Part shown: in pieces, positions 15,605-24,443 of the stretch
Layout of the letters: each line of letters opens with the position of its first letter
Position numbering within the stretch: position 1 is the first letter of the stretch
From: Planctomycetaceae bacterium
GTDB lineage: Bacteria > Planctomycetota > Planctomycetia > Planctomycetales > Planctomycetaceae
Direction of reading: 5' to 3'
Length of the DNA: 25,090 bases
NCBI GenBank assembly: GCA_016795125.1
Contig: JAEUIG010000087.1
Coordinates: 1-25,090 of the forward strand
Notes under the pieces: model-generated
Seen by the model: the letters and a program-made list of their open reading frames with translations, nothing else
What the model was told of the DNA's origin: nothing
Database searches by the model: none
Made by a program: the position numbers and the translations under genes

Positions 15605-15640
15605 AGCGACCCGGATGCTGTACGCATCCGGGTCGCTTTG
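15605..15640 (+). terminator. Intrinsic terminator after the secreted protein gene
   Basis: AGCGACCCGGATGC (15605-15618) pairs perfectly with GCATCCGGGTCGCT (15624-15637) around a 5-nt loop, followed by TTTG. The 14-bp stem is strong although the T-tract is short. It lies 24 nt after the stop codon at 15581. Confidence 0.75.
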
Positions 15641-15742
15641 TCATTGGGCAGGGACAATCCCGGTCTGCAAACGCACACCGGGGTCGGCCGTGTTGCCGAA
15701 CGACGCAGATCAACGGGCCTCGCAACCAGGCAGTCGCGGCAC

Positions 15743-16141
15743 TTGCTGAAATTGGCCGTCCTGGTGGCTACTGGTTTTGTCTGTGGGTTTATCGTATCGC
15801 GTACGAATCCAGTCCAGACCTTCTCTCGTCGCGACCTGCCGTCGGGCATCCAAGGGGAATTCGACGAGATCGAGGCAAAATGGCGTCGTCACGAGGTCAA
15901 AACGACTGTGCTGCTTACTTGCCTGGAACTGCCGTTGCGCGTCGAGATTGTCGATGACGGCCGTGAGGCAGCGTATGGATTTGCTGAAACTCCGTGGTTA
16001 GTGGACGACCTCTATGCGTCAAGTCACCAGCAATTCGACGTCTATGCAGTAGAGCGAGGTAGTCCTCTTGTATTGTTCGTCGTTATTCAAAAGCCCTACC
16101 TGTTTGGACTTGAGACTGAGAAAGAAGTGCCCGAGGGATAG
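15743..16141 (+). CDS. Small membrane-anchored protein of unknown function
   Basis: The frame is open from 15638 to a TAG at 16141 and contains one hydrophobic segment (LLKLAVLVATGFVCGFIVS) followed by an approximately 110-residue polar part with FSRRDLPSGIQGEFDEIEAK and PLRVEIVDDG. I recognise no domain. The start is uncertain: a TTG at 15743 begins just before the hydrophobic segment. The frame's first TTG, at 15638, lies against the terminator hairpin, and no ATG or GTG precedes the segment. The product is 132 residues from 15743. Start choice is the weakest point, and the gene itself is less certain than its neighbours. Confidence 0.5.
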   Translation: MLKLAVLVATGFVCGFIVSRTNPVQTFSRRDLPSGIQGEFDEIEAKWRRHEVKTTVLLTCLELPLRVEIVDDGREAAYGFAETPWLVDDLYASSHQQFDVYAVERGSPLVLFVVIQKPYLFGLETEKEVPEG

Positions 16142-16276
16142 GGAGCCGCTACTGACAAAAAACGCTGTCGATACAACAACCCGCGCGCCGAATCCTGCAA
16201 CGGCGATTCTCAAATCGGGACACGACTCTGTCGCGACGATCGCTCCATTACGGTTGCCTCCAGTGAATGGTTGTGC

Positions 16277-18226
16277 TCACTCTCGTAGCTGCCACTCTTC
16301 GTCGAAGAACTCCGCGGCGGCGATGCGGCCCGGCGCCAGCGCATCGGGCGGCTGTGACAGGTCGATGACGGCCCAGTCCGGCAGCTTGGGATTCTGCAGC
16401 GAGTTCGTGCGATCGTGACCTTCGCGGAACGTCGGCCCGCTGTTGAGGACGACGTAGCGCTCCGGCGAATCGGGATTGGGGTAAATGAGGACCGGGACGT
16501 GGCTCGCGGCGGCAAACGTCTGCTGGCCGGCCGTGATGGCGTCCTTTGTCCAGTGAATCGGCAGGCGGTCCGAAATTCTGGCGAGTACGCTGTTCGATGC
16601 AGGATCGCCCCAGAGGATGAGGTGATATCGGGCGGCGTCGTCGGCCGTCACGTCGACGTCGCGCTTCACACGCGCCCGGCCGCGGAAGACGCCCTCCCAG
16701 CGGTCGAGGAAATGCTGCTGCTCAAACTCGACCCAGCGTTGCACGTCGGGATGCGGTGACTTGCCGGAGGGAGTGACCACGAGGAACGGTTCGAGGAAGG
16801 CGTCGTCGATAGGGCCTTGCAAACCGGGCTTCTTGGCAAGCTGTGCGGCATCGGGTTCACCAACGCTCCAGCGGCCGTCGCGGAGGATGAGCGAAACCTC
16901 GTTCGCCGGTGGATCGATTGACAGGGAGTGACCGTCGATGACGACCTTCGAGACGCTGCCGTTGGGCAGGGGCTTGATCCGGAGCGAGGCCACATTCTTC
17001 GTGGTGACCTGAACTACTCCGTACTCGAGTTCCTCGGCATCGACGCGCGCATCGCGCCAGTGCTCCTGCAGTCGCTGGACGTCCACCCACTCCACCTGAT
17101 GATAGCGCAGCGTTCGCGTCTGCAGAGATGCGACGAGTCGTATCCCATAGCGACCACCTTCCTCGAGTTCGGAGCCCAGGTCTTTCAGGATCGCAGCGAG
17201 TGTGTCGGGGTGGTACTTGTGCCCCATGCCGGGACCGATGCGGTGATCGAGTGTGCGTCCCTCGGACGCGAACGCTTCCTCCATCACGCGTGCCGCCTGG
17301 ATCTGCTTGTCGTTCTCGCCGCTATAGGCAATGACCGGCAGATTGAAGAGGTTGCGAACGTAGTCCGGCACGTCGTACGCGCCCCACAGCAGTTGTTCGT
17401 ACGGCGGCACGGTGGCGGGGTCGATGCTCTGATAACGCGCGGTTTCGGCGAAACCGGCGCCCGGGCTCATCGCGGCCCATTGGTTCGGATAGTGCGCTCC
17501 AATGTGCCAGCAGCCGGCGCCTCCCATGGAGAAGCCCATGAGGACAATCAGATTGCGGTCGATGTGGTAGTGCTTTGCGACATGCTCGACGGCCTCCAGT
17601 ACGTCGATCTCGCCGGCTGATTTGAATCCCAGGCAGTGACGGCCAAAGGGATGTACGACGATGGCATTCGGCGGAGCGATCTGCCCCGGCTGCGTCATGC
17701 GACCGTGGATGAAGCTCAGGTTCGTCTGCTTGTCGCCCCGCCCGTGCAGCCAGACGTACAGCGGGACCGTACCAGAGAGATCGAGGTTCTCCGGAATCAC
17801 GAGTCCGTACGGCTGCACGGAGTCGTCGATCGACGACCGGTATCCACGGACAACCAGACCGCGTGCATCGGTCCACGGTGACAGGCCAGCGTCGAGCGCA
17901 TCGATCCGCTGTGCGGCCATTGCCAGCAGATCGCCGGCACCGCCCACGTCCTTATCATCGTAGAACTCGCCGAATTTCAGGGCCCACTCGAGGGCAGCCA
18001 GCAGGACTTCAACGTCGGGCGCCAGCGGGTCGCCGGCATGCGGCGCGGCTCGTTCCTGCAATCCGCGAAGCTGTTGTTGCAGCTGTTCGCGCGCCGCGGG
18101 ATCGATGGCGATCCCTTCCGGCGGCAGCAGGCGCGGGATCGCCGGAATCGGTTCGGCCCCCGCGACAACCGATGCGGCGAGCGCGAACACCAGAACGCAT
18201 GCGAGTTCCACGCGAAATCCTGGCAC
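16277..18226 (-). CDS. Secreted alpha/beta-hydrolase, esterase/PHB-depolymerase-like
   Basis: The 649-residue product has a signal peptide (VELACVLVFALAASVVAG) and an N-terminal helical region. The alpha/beta-hydrolase core shows YVWLHGRGD (oxyanion region), nucleophile elbow MGFSMGGAG (Ser at about 233), YSGENDKQ (Asp at about 306) and GMGHKYHP (His at about 336). This order and spacing match the dienelactone-hydrolase/prolyl-oligopeptidase/PHB-depolymerase group. About 300 further residues form a C-terminal region typical of planctomycete family members. An extracellular or periplasmic esterase or peptidase is likely, with the substrate unknown. The GTG at 18226 is chosen because AGGA lies 8 nt upstream; a second GTG at 18211 is possible. 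The frame extends to 18394 inside the next gene, which I reject. Confidence 0.82.
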   Translation of the reverse strand: MPGFRVELACVLVFALAASVVAGAEPIPAIPRLLPPEGIAIDPAAREQLQQQLRGLQERAAPHAGDPLAPDVEVLLAALEWALKFGEFYDDKDVGGAGDLLAMAAQRIDALDAGLSPWTDARGLVVRGYRSSIDDSVQPYGLVIPENLDLSGTVPLYVWLHGRGDKQTNLSFIHGRMTQPGQIAPPNAIVVHPFGRHCLGFKSAGEIDVLEAVEHVAKHYHIDRNLIVLMGFSMGGAGCWHIGAHYPNQWAAMSPGAGFAETARYQSIDPATVPPYEQLLWGAYDVPDYVRNLFNLPVIAYSGENDKQIQAARVMEEAFASEGRTLDHRIGPGMGHKYHPDTLAAILKDLGSELEEGGRYGIRLVASLQTRTLRYHQVEWVDVQRLQEHWRDARVDAEELEYGVVQVTTKNVASLRIKPLPNGSVSKVVIDGHSLSIDPPANEVSLILRDGRWSVGEPDAAQLAKKPGLQGPIDDAFLEPFLVVTPSGKSPHPDVQRWVEFEQQHFLDRWEGVFRGRARVKRDVDVTADDAARYHLILWGDPASNSVLARISDRLPIHWTKDAITAGQQTFAAASHVPVLIYPNPDSPERYVVLNSGPTFREGHDRTNSLQNPKLPDWAVIDLSQPPDALAPGRIAAAEFFDEEWQLRE

Positions 18227-18303
18227 GACTTCCGTCCTGCATGTTAGCGGAGATGCGAATCCGCCAGCGTCTTCCCCTGACTTCCGATGTCTGACCTCTC
18301 TGC

Positions 18304-19812
18304 TCAGCCCGTCCCCCGGTGCTGCTCGTACGCTTCCATGTCTTTCAGGAACACGGCCAGCGAAGCCTGCAGCGTCTCGCGCTTGATCTTCCACTCCGGC
18401 TTGTCGTCGGTGTATTTGCTGCAGTGGTCGACGAGCAGCCGGTGCAGGAACTTGAACAGGTGCCGCGGCGCGCGGAGCCGGTCGAAGATGCCGATCATCT
18501 CGACCTCAGTGACTCCGGGCTCGAACAGGTCCATGATGCCCGGCTGCTTGCCCTCCGCCAGCTTGGCGCAGGCACGGATGCGATCGTTGGCGATGTCATA
18601 CAGCGCCTGGCCCGACCAGGTCAGCGAGGAAATCAGATTTTGCTTGTCGAGGCGGCTGCGGTCGTAGAACTCGCGTTCCTGCTTCTGCAGGTAGCCCACC
18701 ATGGCGGCCGGCAGCAGCAGCTTGAACGCCATGCCCGGATGCTTGAGGAACTTGTTGTCGAACATCGGCCAGACAAAATCGCGCATGCGGTCGGCGGCGC
18801 CGTTCACCAGATGCGGCTCATCAACGCGGTCCATCAGCACGACAATGCTGTCGAACCCGAGGGACTTCAGCACCGACTGCAGTTTGAGCAGCAGCTCGTA
18901 GCGGTCGTCGCCGCGGGGGCGCGTCGGCATGGGCTGGCCGACGGCATCGGAGATGTCGAGGCCTCCGAGGTTGGCCCGCAGCGCGCCGCGGCGGTGGTCG
19001 AAGACTCGAACCTGCCGTGCGCCGTGGAAGGCGATCCACCAGCGGCGCAGCCAATGCCAGGCAAACGGCGCCCAGCCGGCAGCGATGACGGCCCAGACCC
19101 ACCACTGGCCGACAACCGTGCGCCAGTCGCGCTGGTAGTACCAGAGTGCTCCGAGAATGGCCGCGACCGTGACAACCAGCCCCAGCAGGGCCGGCCACCA
19201 CTTCTTGACGGCAAAGTACCGCAGCTTCCATTGCAGCTTCTTGAACCGCTGCCGAGCGCCGAGATCGCGGTTGTCGTCGTAGAATGTGGCCAGCAGAAGG
19301 ATGTCGCGCCGCTGCTGGCGGTTCAGGGCATGGACCTTGTCGTTGTCGAGATTGTGCGTCTCGGTCTTCGCGTCGCGGCCGTCGTTGCGCAGCGTGTTGC
19401 ACAACCGCGTTGTGGCGAGGGTGAGGATGGCATCCATGTGGTCCCAAAGCCGCCAGTTCTGGAGCGCGCGTTCGGGCTTGCGCCTGCGGCCCGAGAGACG
19501 CTCGCGGAAGGAATCCATGAACGGGTTGAAGTCGTCGTATTCGACGATGAAGGCCCGCGCCTGCGGATGCTGCTGGTTGTAGGCGTGCAATTGCTCCCGC
19601 ATCTGCAGTCGCAGGGCGGTCTTGCCGCTGCCCTGTTCGCCGAAGACGACGGAGGTGGCCGGAGCGCGCGGGTCGCCATAGATTTTGTCCCAGGCCGAAT
19701 GGCGCGTGGCGGCGAGACAATGTTCGAGAAATACGCGATCCGACAGCGCATCTTCCTGGGCGAACGGGTTCTCCGTGACGCCGTAGCGATCAAGCAGTTG
19801 ATGGATTTTCAT
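18304..19812 (-). CDS. P-loop NTPase with inserted membrane helices (KAP-like)
   Basis: The 502-residue protein has Walker A GEQGSGKT (residues 58-65) preceded by SVVF, and a Walker B candidate IVVLMDRVDEP (about 323-333). Two hydrophobic helices, about 206-227 (WPALLGLVVTVAAILGALWY) and 235-255, lie between Walker A and Walker B. That arrangement is the hallmark of the KAP family of P-loop NTPases (PifA and Kidins220 relatives). Its N-terminus ENPFAQEDALSDRVF resembles other bacterial AAA+ entries. It is probably an inner-membrane ATPase with both P-loop motifs on the cytoplasmic side; its function is unknown. The ATG at 19812 is used, with AAAGG upstream. It is divergent from the MFS gene, and the hydrolase gene begins about 77 nt after its stop codon. 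Confidence 0.75.
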   Translation of the reverse strand: MKIHQLLDRYGVTENPFAQEDALSDRVFLEHCLAATRHSAWDKIYGDPRAPATSVVFGEQGSGKTALRLQMREQLHAYNQQHPQARAFIVEYDDFNPFMDSFRERLSGRRRKPERALQNWRLWDHMDAILTLATTRLCNTLRNDGRDAKTETHNLDNDKVHALNRQQRRDILLLATFYDDNRDLGARQRFKKLQWKLRYFAVKKWWPALLGLVVTVAAILGALWYYQRDWRTVVGQWWVWAVIAAGWAPFAWHWLRRWWIAFHGARQVRVFDHRRGALRANLGGLDISDAVGQPMPTRPRGDDRYELLLKLQSVLKSLGFDSIVVLMDRVDEPHLVNGAADRMRDFVWPMFDNKFLKHPGMAFKLLLPAAMVGYLQKQEREFYDRSRLDKQNLISSLTWSGQALYDIANDRIRACAKLAEGKQPGIMDLFEPGVTEVEMIGIFDRLRAPRHLFKFLHRLLVDHCSKYTDDKPEWKIKRETLQASLAVFLKDMEAYEQHRGTG

Positions 19813-20070
19813 GGGGCCTTTGTCTTGTGCAGATTCTCCAGTTTATGAAGCGGCGTGACGGTGGGATAGAGTCTGGTTGAGGGGGGATTCGGTTTTAGGC
19901 GCTTGGATTCGGCGAAAAACTGATGGCGAACGGGAGTCCTTTCGACATCGATCAGAAGAGTTGAATGTCTTCGTAGTCTTGTCCGCGGCAGCAAGCGGTT
20001 TCCCTCGACAGTGGATCGCGGGTATTCTGGCTGGGCTGCGTTCGCGCGTTGCAGACTGCCACGGTGCCCC

Positions 20071-21447
20071 ATGCCCGATCTGTCCGGCGGAGATGAATTT
20101 GCGCGGCCATCGCGCGCCCGCTGGGTCGTCCTGGCGTTTCTCTGCGCGCTCTCGGCGATCCTGTACATCGATCGAATCTGCTTCAGCCAGGCCGTCACCG
20201 CGCTGGAAACAGAGCTCAAGCTGACGAAAGACGACATCTCCTGGGTGATGGTGGCGTTCACCGTCGCCTACGGCGTGTTCGAGATTCCTGTCGGCCGGTG
20301 GGGGGACCGGATCGGTCCGCGCCGCGTGCTGCCGCGCATCGCCATCTGCTGGTCGATCTTCACGGCGCTGACCGGGGCGTGTTTTGGGCTTTGGCAGTTG
20401 ATCGTCGTCCGGTTTCTGTTCGGAATGGGAGAAGCAGGGGCGTATCCCAACACGGCCCGAGTTTTGGCACGCTGGTTCCCGGAAGAGGAACGCGCCCGCG
20501 CCCAGGGACGCCTGCTCGCGGCGTCGCAGGTTGGTTTGATCCTGGCGATGCCGGTCGCCGCATGGGTGATCGAGCTGTGGGGCTGGCGCTGGATGTTCGT
20601 CGCGTTCGGCCTGCTGGGCGTGCTGTGGGCGACCGCGTTCTATGCGTGGTTCCGCGACGACCCGTCCGAGCATCCGGCCGTCAACGACGCCGAACGGGAG
20701 CAGATCGGCGTCTCCCGCGCTCCGGCCGTGTCACGTCACGACCCGATCCCGTGGGCGCTCGTGCGCTGGAATCCCAGCATCTGGTCGCTGTGCGGATCGA
20801 TGGTATGCGGCGCTTTCAACAGCTACTTCTACTACTCGTGGTTCCCGAGCTATTTGAAGCAGGCACGCGGTGTTGAGAACCTGGGATCCGGCTGGCTGAT
20901 GGCGGTGCTCTATTCCGGGGCGGCGCTGGGGATGCTGGTCGGCGGCGCCTTGACCGGGCGCACCGTTCAGAACTCACTGCGGCGAGATGCGGCCGCGCGA
21001 CTGCAGGGTGGCCTCGCGTGTGTGCTCGCGGCGGCAAGCCTCTGGCTCGCCGTCCGCTGCGAATCCGCCGGCATGCTCGTGGCGTTCGCGGCGTTCTCCG
21101 CCGCCTGCATGGCGAGTACCCAGCCGCTGTTCTGGTCCTGCATTATCAATGTCAGCGGACGGCATGTCGGCTCGCTGTTCGGCCTCGTCAACATGGCCGG
21201 GTTGCTGGGAGCTGCTTCGTCACAACGATTTGTCGGCGTGTTTACCAGCTGGCGCGAACAACAGGGACTGACTGGCCGCGCACAGTGGGACCCCGTGTTC
21301 GATGTCTACGTCGTGGCGCTGTTGATCTGCGGCGCCTGCTGGGCGATCTACCGCACCCGGTTCGTCGAGCCGGACCCTGTCTCAACCGAACAACAAGGCG
21401 ACGTTCCGCAAGAGAGTACGTTCGCCCCGGAAGGCACCCCCGCATGA
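20071..21447 (+). CDS. MFS transporter, anion:cation symporter type
   Basis: The 458-residue protein has the hydrophobicity profile of a 12-helix major facilitator permease. Motif A is GRWGDRIGPRRVLPR in the loop after helix 2, and helix 4 carries RFLFGMGEAGAYPNTARVLARW. The latter, with LYIDRICFSQA near the start, points to the anion:cation symporter branch that takes up hexuronates, glucarate, sialic acid and similar organic acids. The substrate cannot be assigned. The ATG at 20071 is used; the frame runs upstream but lacks support. The stop overlaps the next gene's start in ATGA (21444-21447), so the two products are probably translated together. Confidence 0.88.
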   Translation: MPDLSGGDEFARPSRARWVVLAFLCALSAILYIDRICFSQAVTALETELKLTKDDISWVMVAFTVAYGVFEIPVGRWGDRIGPRRVLPRIAICWSIFTALTGACFGLWQLIVVRFLFGMGEAGAYPNTARVLARWFPEEERARAQGRLLAASQVGLILAMPVAAWVIELWGWRWMFVAFGLLGVLWATAFYAWFRDDPSEHPAVNDAEREQIGVSRAPAVSRHDPIPWALVRWNPSIWSLCGSMVCGAFNSYFYYSWFPSYLKQARGVENLGSGWLMAVLYSGAALGMLVGGALTGRTVQNSLRRDAAARLQGGLACVLAAASLWLAVRCESAGMLVAFAAFSAACMASTQPLFWSCIINVSGRHVGSLFGLVNMAGLLGAASSQRFVGVFTSWREQQGLTGRAQWDPVFDVYVVALLICGACWAIYRTRFVEPDPVSTEQQGDVPQESTFAPEGTPA

Positions 21448-22499
21448 CTCGCCACATCGTGTTTTTCGCTTCTTTCGCCGTTTTCTCGGTTCTCATCGTT
21501 TCTGCCGGATTCGCGCAGGACGCTGTCGCCGAACGGGAATACAAGTGGATCGAGGTGACGGCAGAAGCCCAGTTCGCCCCGCGCGACGGCGCAGGGGCGC
21601 TGGTGTTCCAGAACCAGATGTGGTTTCTCGGCGGCTGGAATCCGGGCGACAAGACGCACTTTCCGCTGATCTGCAACAACGAAGTCTGGAGCAGCACCGA
21701 CGGCGCGACGTGGACGTCGCGGAAGCCGAACACATTTCTCGACAAGCAGTTCAATCCAAAGTCCGACTGGGAGGGCCGCCACACGGCCGGTTACGCCGTG
21801 CTGGATGGAAAAATGTGGATCGTCGGCGGCGACGCCAACCAGGGGCACTATCAGAACGACGTCTGGAATTCGGCCGACGGCGAATCCTGGACGCTGATTG
21901 CCGACGATGTGCCGTGGCGAGATCGGGCACTGCACTACACTGTCGCTTACAAGGACAAGTTGTGGGTCATCGGGGGCCAGACGATGCCGGCATTTGGCGG
22001 CAGCGAGGAAAAGTTCCATCGCGACGTGTGGACCAGCAGCGACGGCAAGCATTGGGAGGAAATCACCCCGGTCGAGCCCTGCTGGACGCCGCGGGGCATG
22101 ATCGGCGGAGCGGCGGTGTTTCAGGATCGGGTCTGGATGCTCGGCGGCGGAACGTACGACACGCCGACGACGCCGAGGCGGAACTTCTACAACGACGTCT
22201 GGAGCACCGACGACGGGATCCACTGGAAGCAACACACCGCCGACGCCGGCTGGCAGCGACGGCAGTATCACGACGTGGCTGTGTTCGACGACCAGTTGTG
22301 GGTGCTGGAAGGGTACGACGGGACCGGTAACCGCAAGGACGTCTGGCGGTCGGGAGATGGCGCGAACTGGCACGAAATCCCGGACACACCGTGGGCGCCG
22401 CGGCACGCCTCGAGCATCTACGTGTACAATGACGCGCTGTGGGTCGTGGCCGGCAACAACATGACGAGCGATGTCTGGAAGCTGGTGCGAAAAAACTAG
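21444..22499 (+). CDS. Secreted kelch-repeat beta-propeller protein
   Basis: The 351-residue product has a signal peptide (IVFFASFAVFSVLIVSAGFA) followed by six or seven kelch-like repeats. Examples are QNQMWFLGGWNPGDK, DGKMWIVGGDANQGHYQNDV, DKLWVIGGQTMPAFGG, DRVWMLGGG and NDALWVVAGNNMTSDVWKL; the VWxSxDGxxW phrase recurs in each. It should fold as an extracellular beta-propeller. The nearest known functions are N-acetylneuraminate epimerase (NanM) and galactose-oxidase-type domains, but no catalytic residues can be assigned, so a ligand-binding or epimerase role is a guess. The ATG lies within the MFS stop (ATGA), so translational coupling is expected. Confidence 0.88.
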   Translation: MTRHIVFFASFAVFSVLIVSAGFAQDAVAEREYKWIEVTAEAQFAPRDGAGALVFQNQMWFLGGWNPGDKTHFPLICNNEVWSSTDGATWTSRKPNTFLDKQFNPKSDWEGRHTAGYAVLDGKMWIVGGDANQGHYQNDVWNSADGESWTLIADDVPWRDRALHYTVAYKDKLWVIGGQTMPAFGGSEEKFHRDVWTSSDGKHWEEITPVEPCWTPRGMIGGAAVFQDRVWMLGGGTYDTPTTPRRNFYNDVWSTDDGIHWKQHTADAGWQRRQYHDVAVFDDQLWVLEGYDGTGNRKDVWRSGDGANWHEIPDTPWAPRHASSIYVYNDALWVVAGNNMTSDVWKLVRKN

Positions 22500-22553
22500 C
22501 TGCGTGTCTTGTCTTCACTTGCGGCCCCCCTCCACGCTTGCAGTTTCGCGAAC

Positions 22554-23174
22554 ATGCGCGTCCTCATCACGGCCGGTCCCACGCGCGAGTACCTCGATGA
22601 CGTCCGCTACCTGAGCAACGCCAGCAGCGGGCGGATGGGGTACGCGCTGGCGGCGGCGGCGCGGGCACTGTGCTGGGAGGTTGTGCTCGTCAGCGGACCA
22701 GTCGAGTTGCGACCGCCCGCCGGCTGCGAGGTCGTGAATGTTGAAACGACCTCGCAGATGCGCGACGCTTGCGTCCGTGAGTTCGCCCGCTGCGACGGCG
22801 TGATCGCCGCCGCCGCCGTGTGCGACTACAAGCCGAAGGAGCGCGTCGAAGGCAAAATCTCCAAGACCGGCGGACCGGTGACGCTGGAGATGATCGAAAC
22901 CGACGACGTGCTGGCCGAACTCGGCGCCATGAAAGACGGCCGCTGGGTGATGGGCTTCGCTCTCGAAGCTCGCAACCCGCGCGAGAACGCCCTGCAGAAG
23001 CTCCGCCGCAAGAACTGCGACTGGATTCTGCTCAACGCGCCGACGGCGATCGGATCGGACGATAACTCGGTGGAACTGCTGGCTCCCGACGGTGGCACGC
23101 TGGCGGACTGGTCGGGATCAAAAAGCGACGTGGCACAGGCGATTGTGGAATGGATTGCCGCACGGCAGCGATGA
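22554..23174 (+). CDS. coaB: Phosphopantothenate--cysteine ligase (stand-alone CoaB)
   Basis: The 206-residue protein matches the CoaB domain of bifunctional CoaBC. ITAGPTREYLDDVRYLSNAS and SGRMG form the nucleotide-binding start, DGVIAAAAVCDYKPKE the central motif, and KLRRKNCDWILLNAP the Lys-rich loop with the NxxG-like end. CoaB joins cysteine to 4'-phosphopantothenate with a nucleoside triphosphate in coenzyme A synthesis in the cytoplasm. The CoaC decarboxylase domain is missing and no separate CoaC gene lies in the window. The ATG at 22554 is chosen because it places MRVLITAGPTRE at the N-terminus as in the family; an earlier in-frame ATG at 22509 would add 15 unrelated residues. The gene follows the kelch gene by 54 nt. 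Confidence 0.9.
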   Translation: MRVLITAGPTREYLDDVRYLSNASSGRMGYALAAAARALCWEVVLVSGPVELRPPAGCEVVNVETTSQMRDACVREFARCDGVIAAAAVCDYKPKERVEGKISKTGGPVTLEMIETDDVLAELGAMKDGRWVMGFALEARNPRENALQKLRRKNCDWILLNAPTAIGSDDNSVELLAPDGGTLADWSGSKSDVAQAIVEWIAARQR

Positions 23175-23246
23175 CTTGCCGGACGGTGGAACATGGATGA
23201 CAGACAATGCCGGCTGCGGCCCGGATGGCATTCGAAGAGCGATCCC

Positions 23247-24398
23247 ATGTCCGACACGGATTCATCGGACGTCGAAATGCCGTTTGCGACGTTCCGCGGC
23301 ACACTCAGCGGCGCGCGGGCCACGTTGCTCTTCCGGCAACAGCCGTTGCTGAAGCGCTGCCTGACGACGCTGATTCTGGTGCTGTTCGTCACGGGGGTGT
23401 GTGCCGCGATGTGGTGGTTGTTCGGGCGAATGGGCGATCGCCGGAGCAGCGGCGACATTGCCATCCTGATCGTGTGGCCCCTCATGATCTGGTTTACGCT
23501 GCGACAGCAGTCGACACTGCAACGCGGCCGGACCTGGGAGCAGTTGAATCGGGTGTTCTGCGGTGCGTATGAGGCGAAGCTGTTCTCCAGGCACCTGGAT
23601 ATACGTGGCGACGGCATCGCTCAGAGGTTTCAGTACCGGTCCCTGTCGCATCGACGTATCCAGCCGGGCCGCGCCTACACGCGCATCGGCTTTGATGTGC
23701 TGGAAACTCGCGCGCTGCTCCTGCCTGTCGAGGACAGCGACCCGCCGCGTACTGGCGACGAGGTGGTGACTTTTCTCCGCGAACGAACGCGAATCGAACA
23801 AGCGACTGCAGACCAGCCTCCGGAACTGGTCTCGCGAGCCAACCCGCCGCTGCCGTTTGGGCTGACGGAGCGCTGTGAGACGATTGCCGTTGCGGGAGCG
23901 TTTCGTCAGGCCGCGGCTTTAGAGGTTCTTGCTGAGGAACAGCAACGGCAAAACAAGCCCTCGCGATCCACTCGCTTCATGACGTGGTCCATGGCGATCA
24001 CGGCGCTGGCCTTGCTGGCGCTGCTGATCGCGGCACGGTTCGCGGGACGACAGATTCCCGGAAAACTGTGGTATCTGCCACTCTTCCTGCTGGTCTATTG
24101 CGGGATCACGCTTTACGTCCAGCGGAAACAACCGGGGAAGCTCCGCACGGCGATCGACCCGTCCGCGTCGCTGGCCGAGATCACCGGGTGGGTGTCGGCG
24201 GCCGGGTTCGCCGTCTTCACTGAGTACGCGTATCTCGCGGCCACCTGGCAGGCATGTGACGCAGTGGACATTGCTGAGAATCAGGTCGTCGTGAAATACG
24301 GGAACGGAGAGTTCTTCCTCCTTGGCCGCCACACTTTCGATTCGGATGCCGACTGGACCCGCTGTACGGAGTGGATTCGGTCCGCTCGTGGCAGCTGA
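23247..24398 (+). CDS. Duplicated two-helix membrane protein with YcxB-like domains
   Basis: The 383-residue protein appears to be an internal duplication. Each half has two hydrophobic helices (first half about 38-60 and 70-86; second half near STRFMTWSMAITALALLALL and YLPLFLLVYCGITLYV) followed by a soluble beta-rich part. These parts end in similar phrases, TRALLLPVEDSDPPRTGDEV and FFLLGRHTFDSDADWTRCTE, which resemble YcxB-like/PH-type domains. It probably sits in the inner membrane and its function is unknown. The start may instead be an ATG at 23193, giving 18 more residues; I prefer 23247 because the extra part looks non-coding. It lies close behind coaB and is probably co-transcribed. 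Confidence 0.6.
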   Translation: MSDTDSSDVEMPFATFRGTLSGARATLLFRQQPLLKRCLTTLILVLFVTGVCAAMWWLFGRMGDRRSSGDIAILIVWPLMIWFTLRQQSTLQRGRTWEQLNRVFCGAYEAKLFSRHLDIRGDGIAQRFQYRSLSHRRIQPGRAYTRIGFDVLETRALLLPVEDSDPPRTGDEVVTFLRERTRIEQATADQPPELVSRANPPLPFGLTERCETIAVAGAFRQAAALEVLAEEQQRQNKPSRSTRFMTWSMAITALALLALLIAARFAGRQIPGKLWYLPLFLLVYCGITLYVQRKQPGKLRTAIDPSASLAEITGWVSAAGFAVFTEYAYLAATWQACDAVDIAENQVVVKYGNGEFFLLGRHTFDSDADWTRCTEWIRSARGS

Positions 24399-24443
24399 GT
24401 CATCCATCCGCTGCGTCGCTCTGCAGCTTCGCCACTCCCCTTA

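Noticed and set aside
18319..19848. 509-codon frame antisense to the P-loop NTPase gene
   Set aside because: It mirrors the sense gene almost exactly, is low-complexity, and has no motif, signal or ribosome site.
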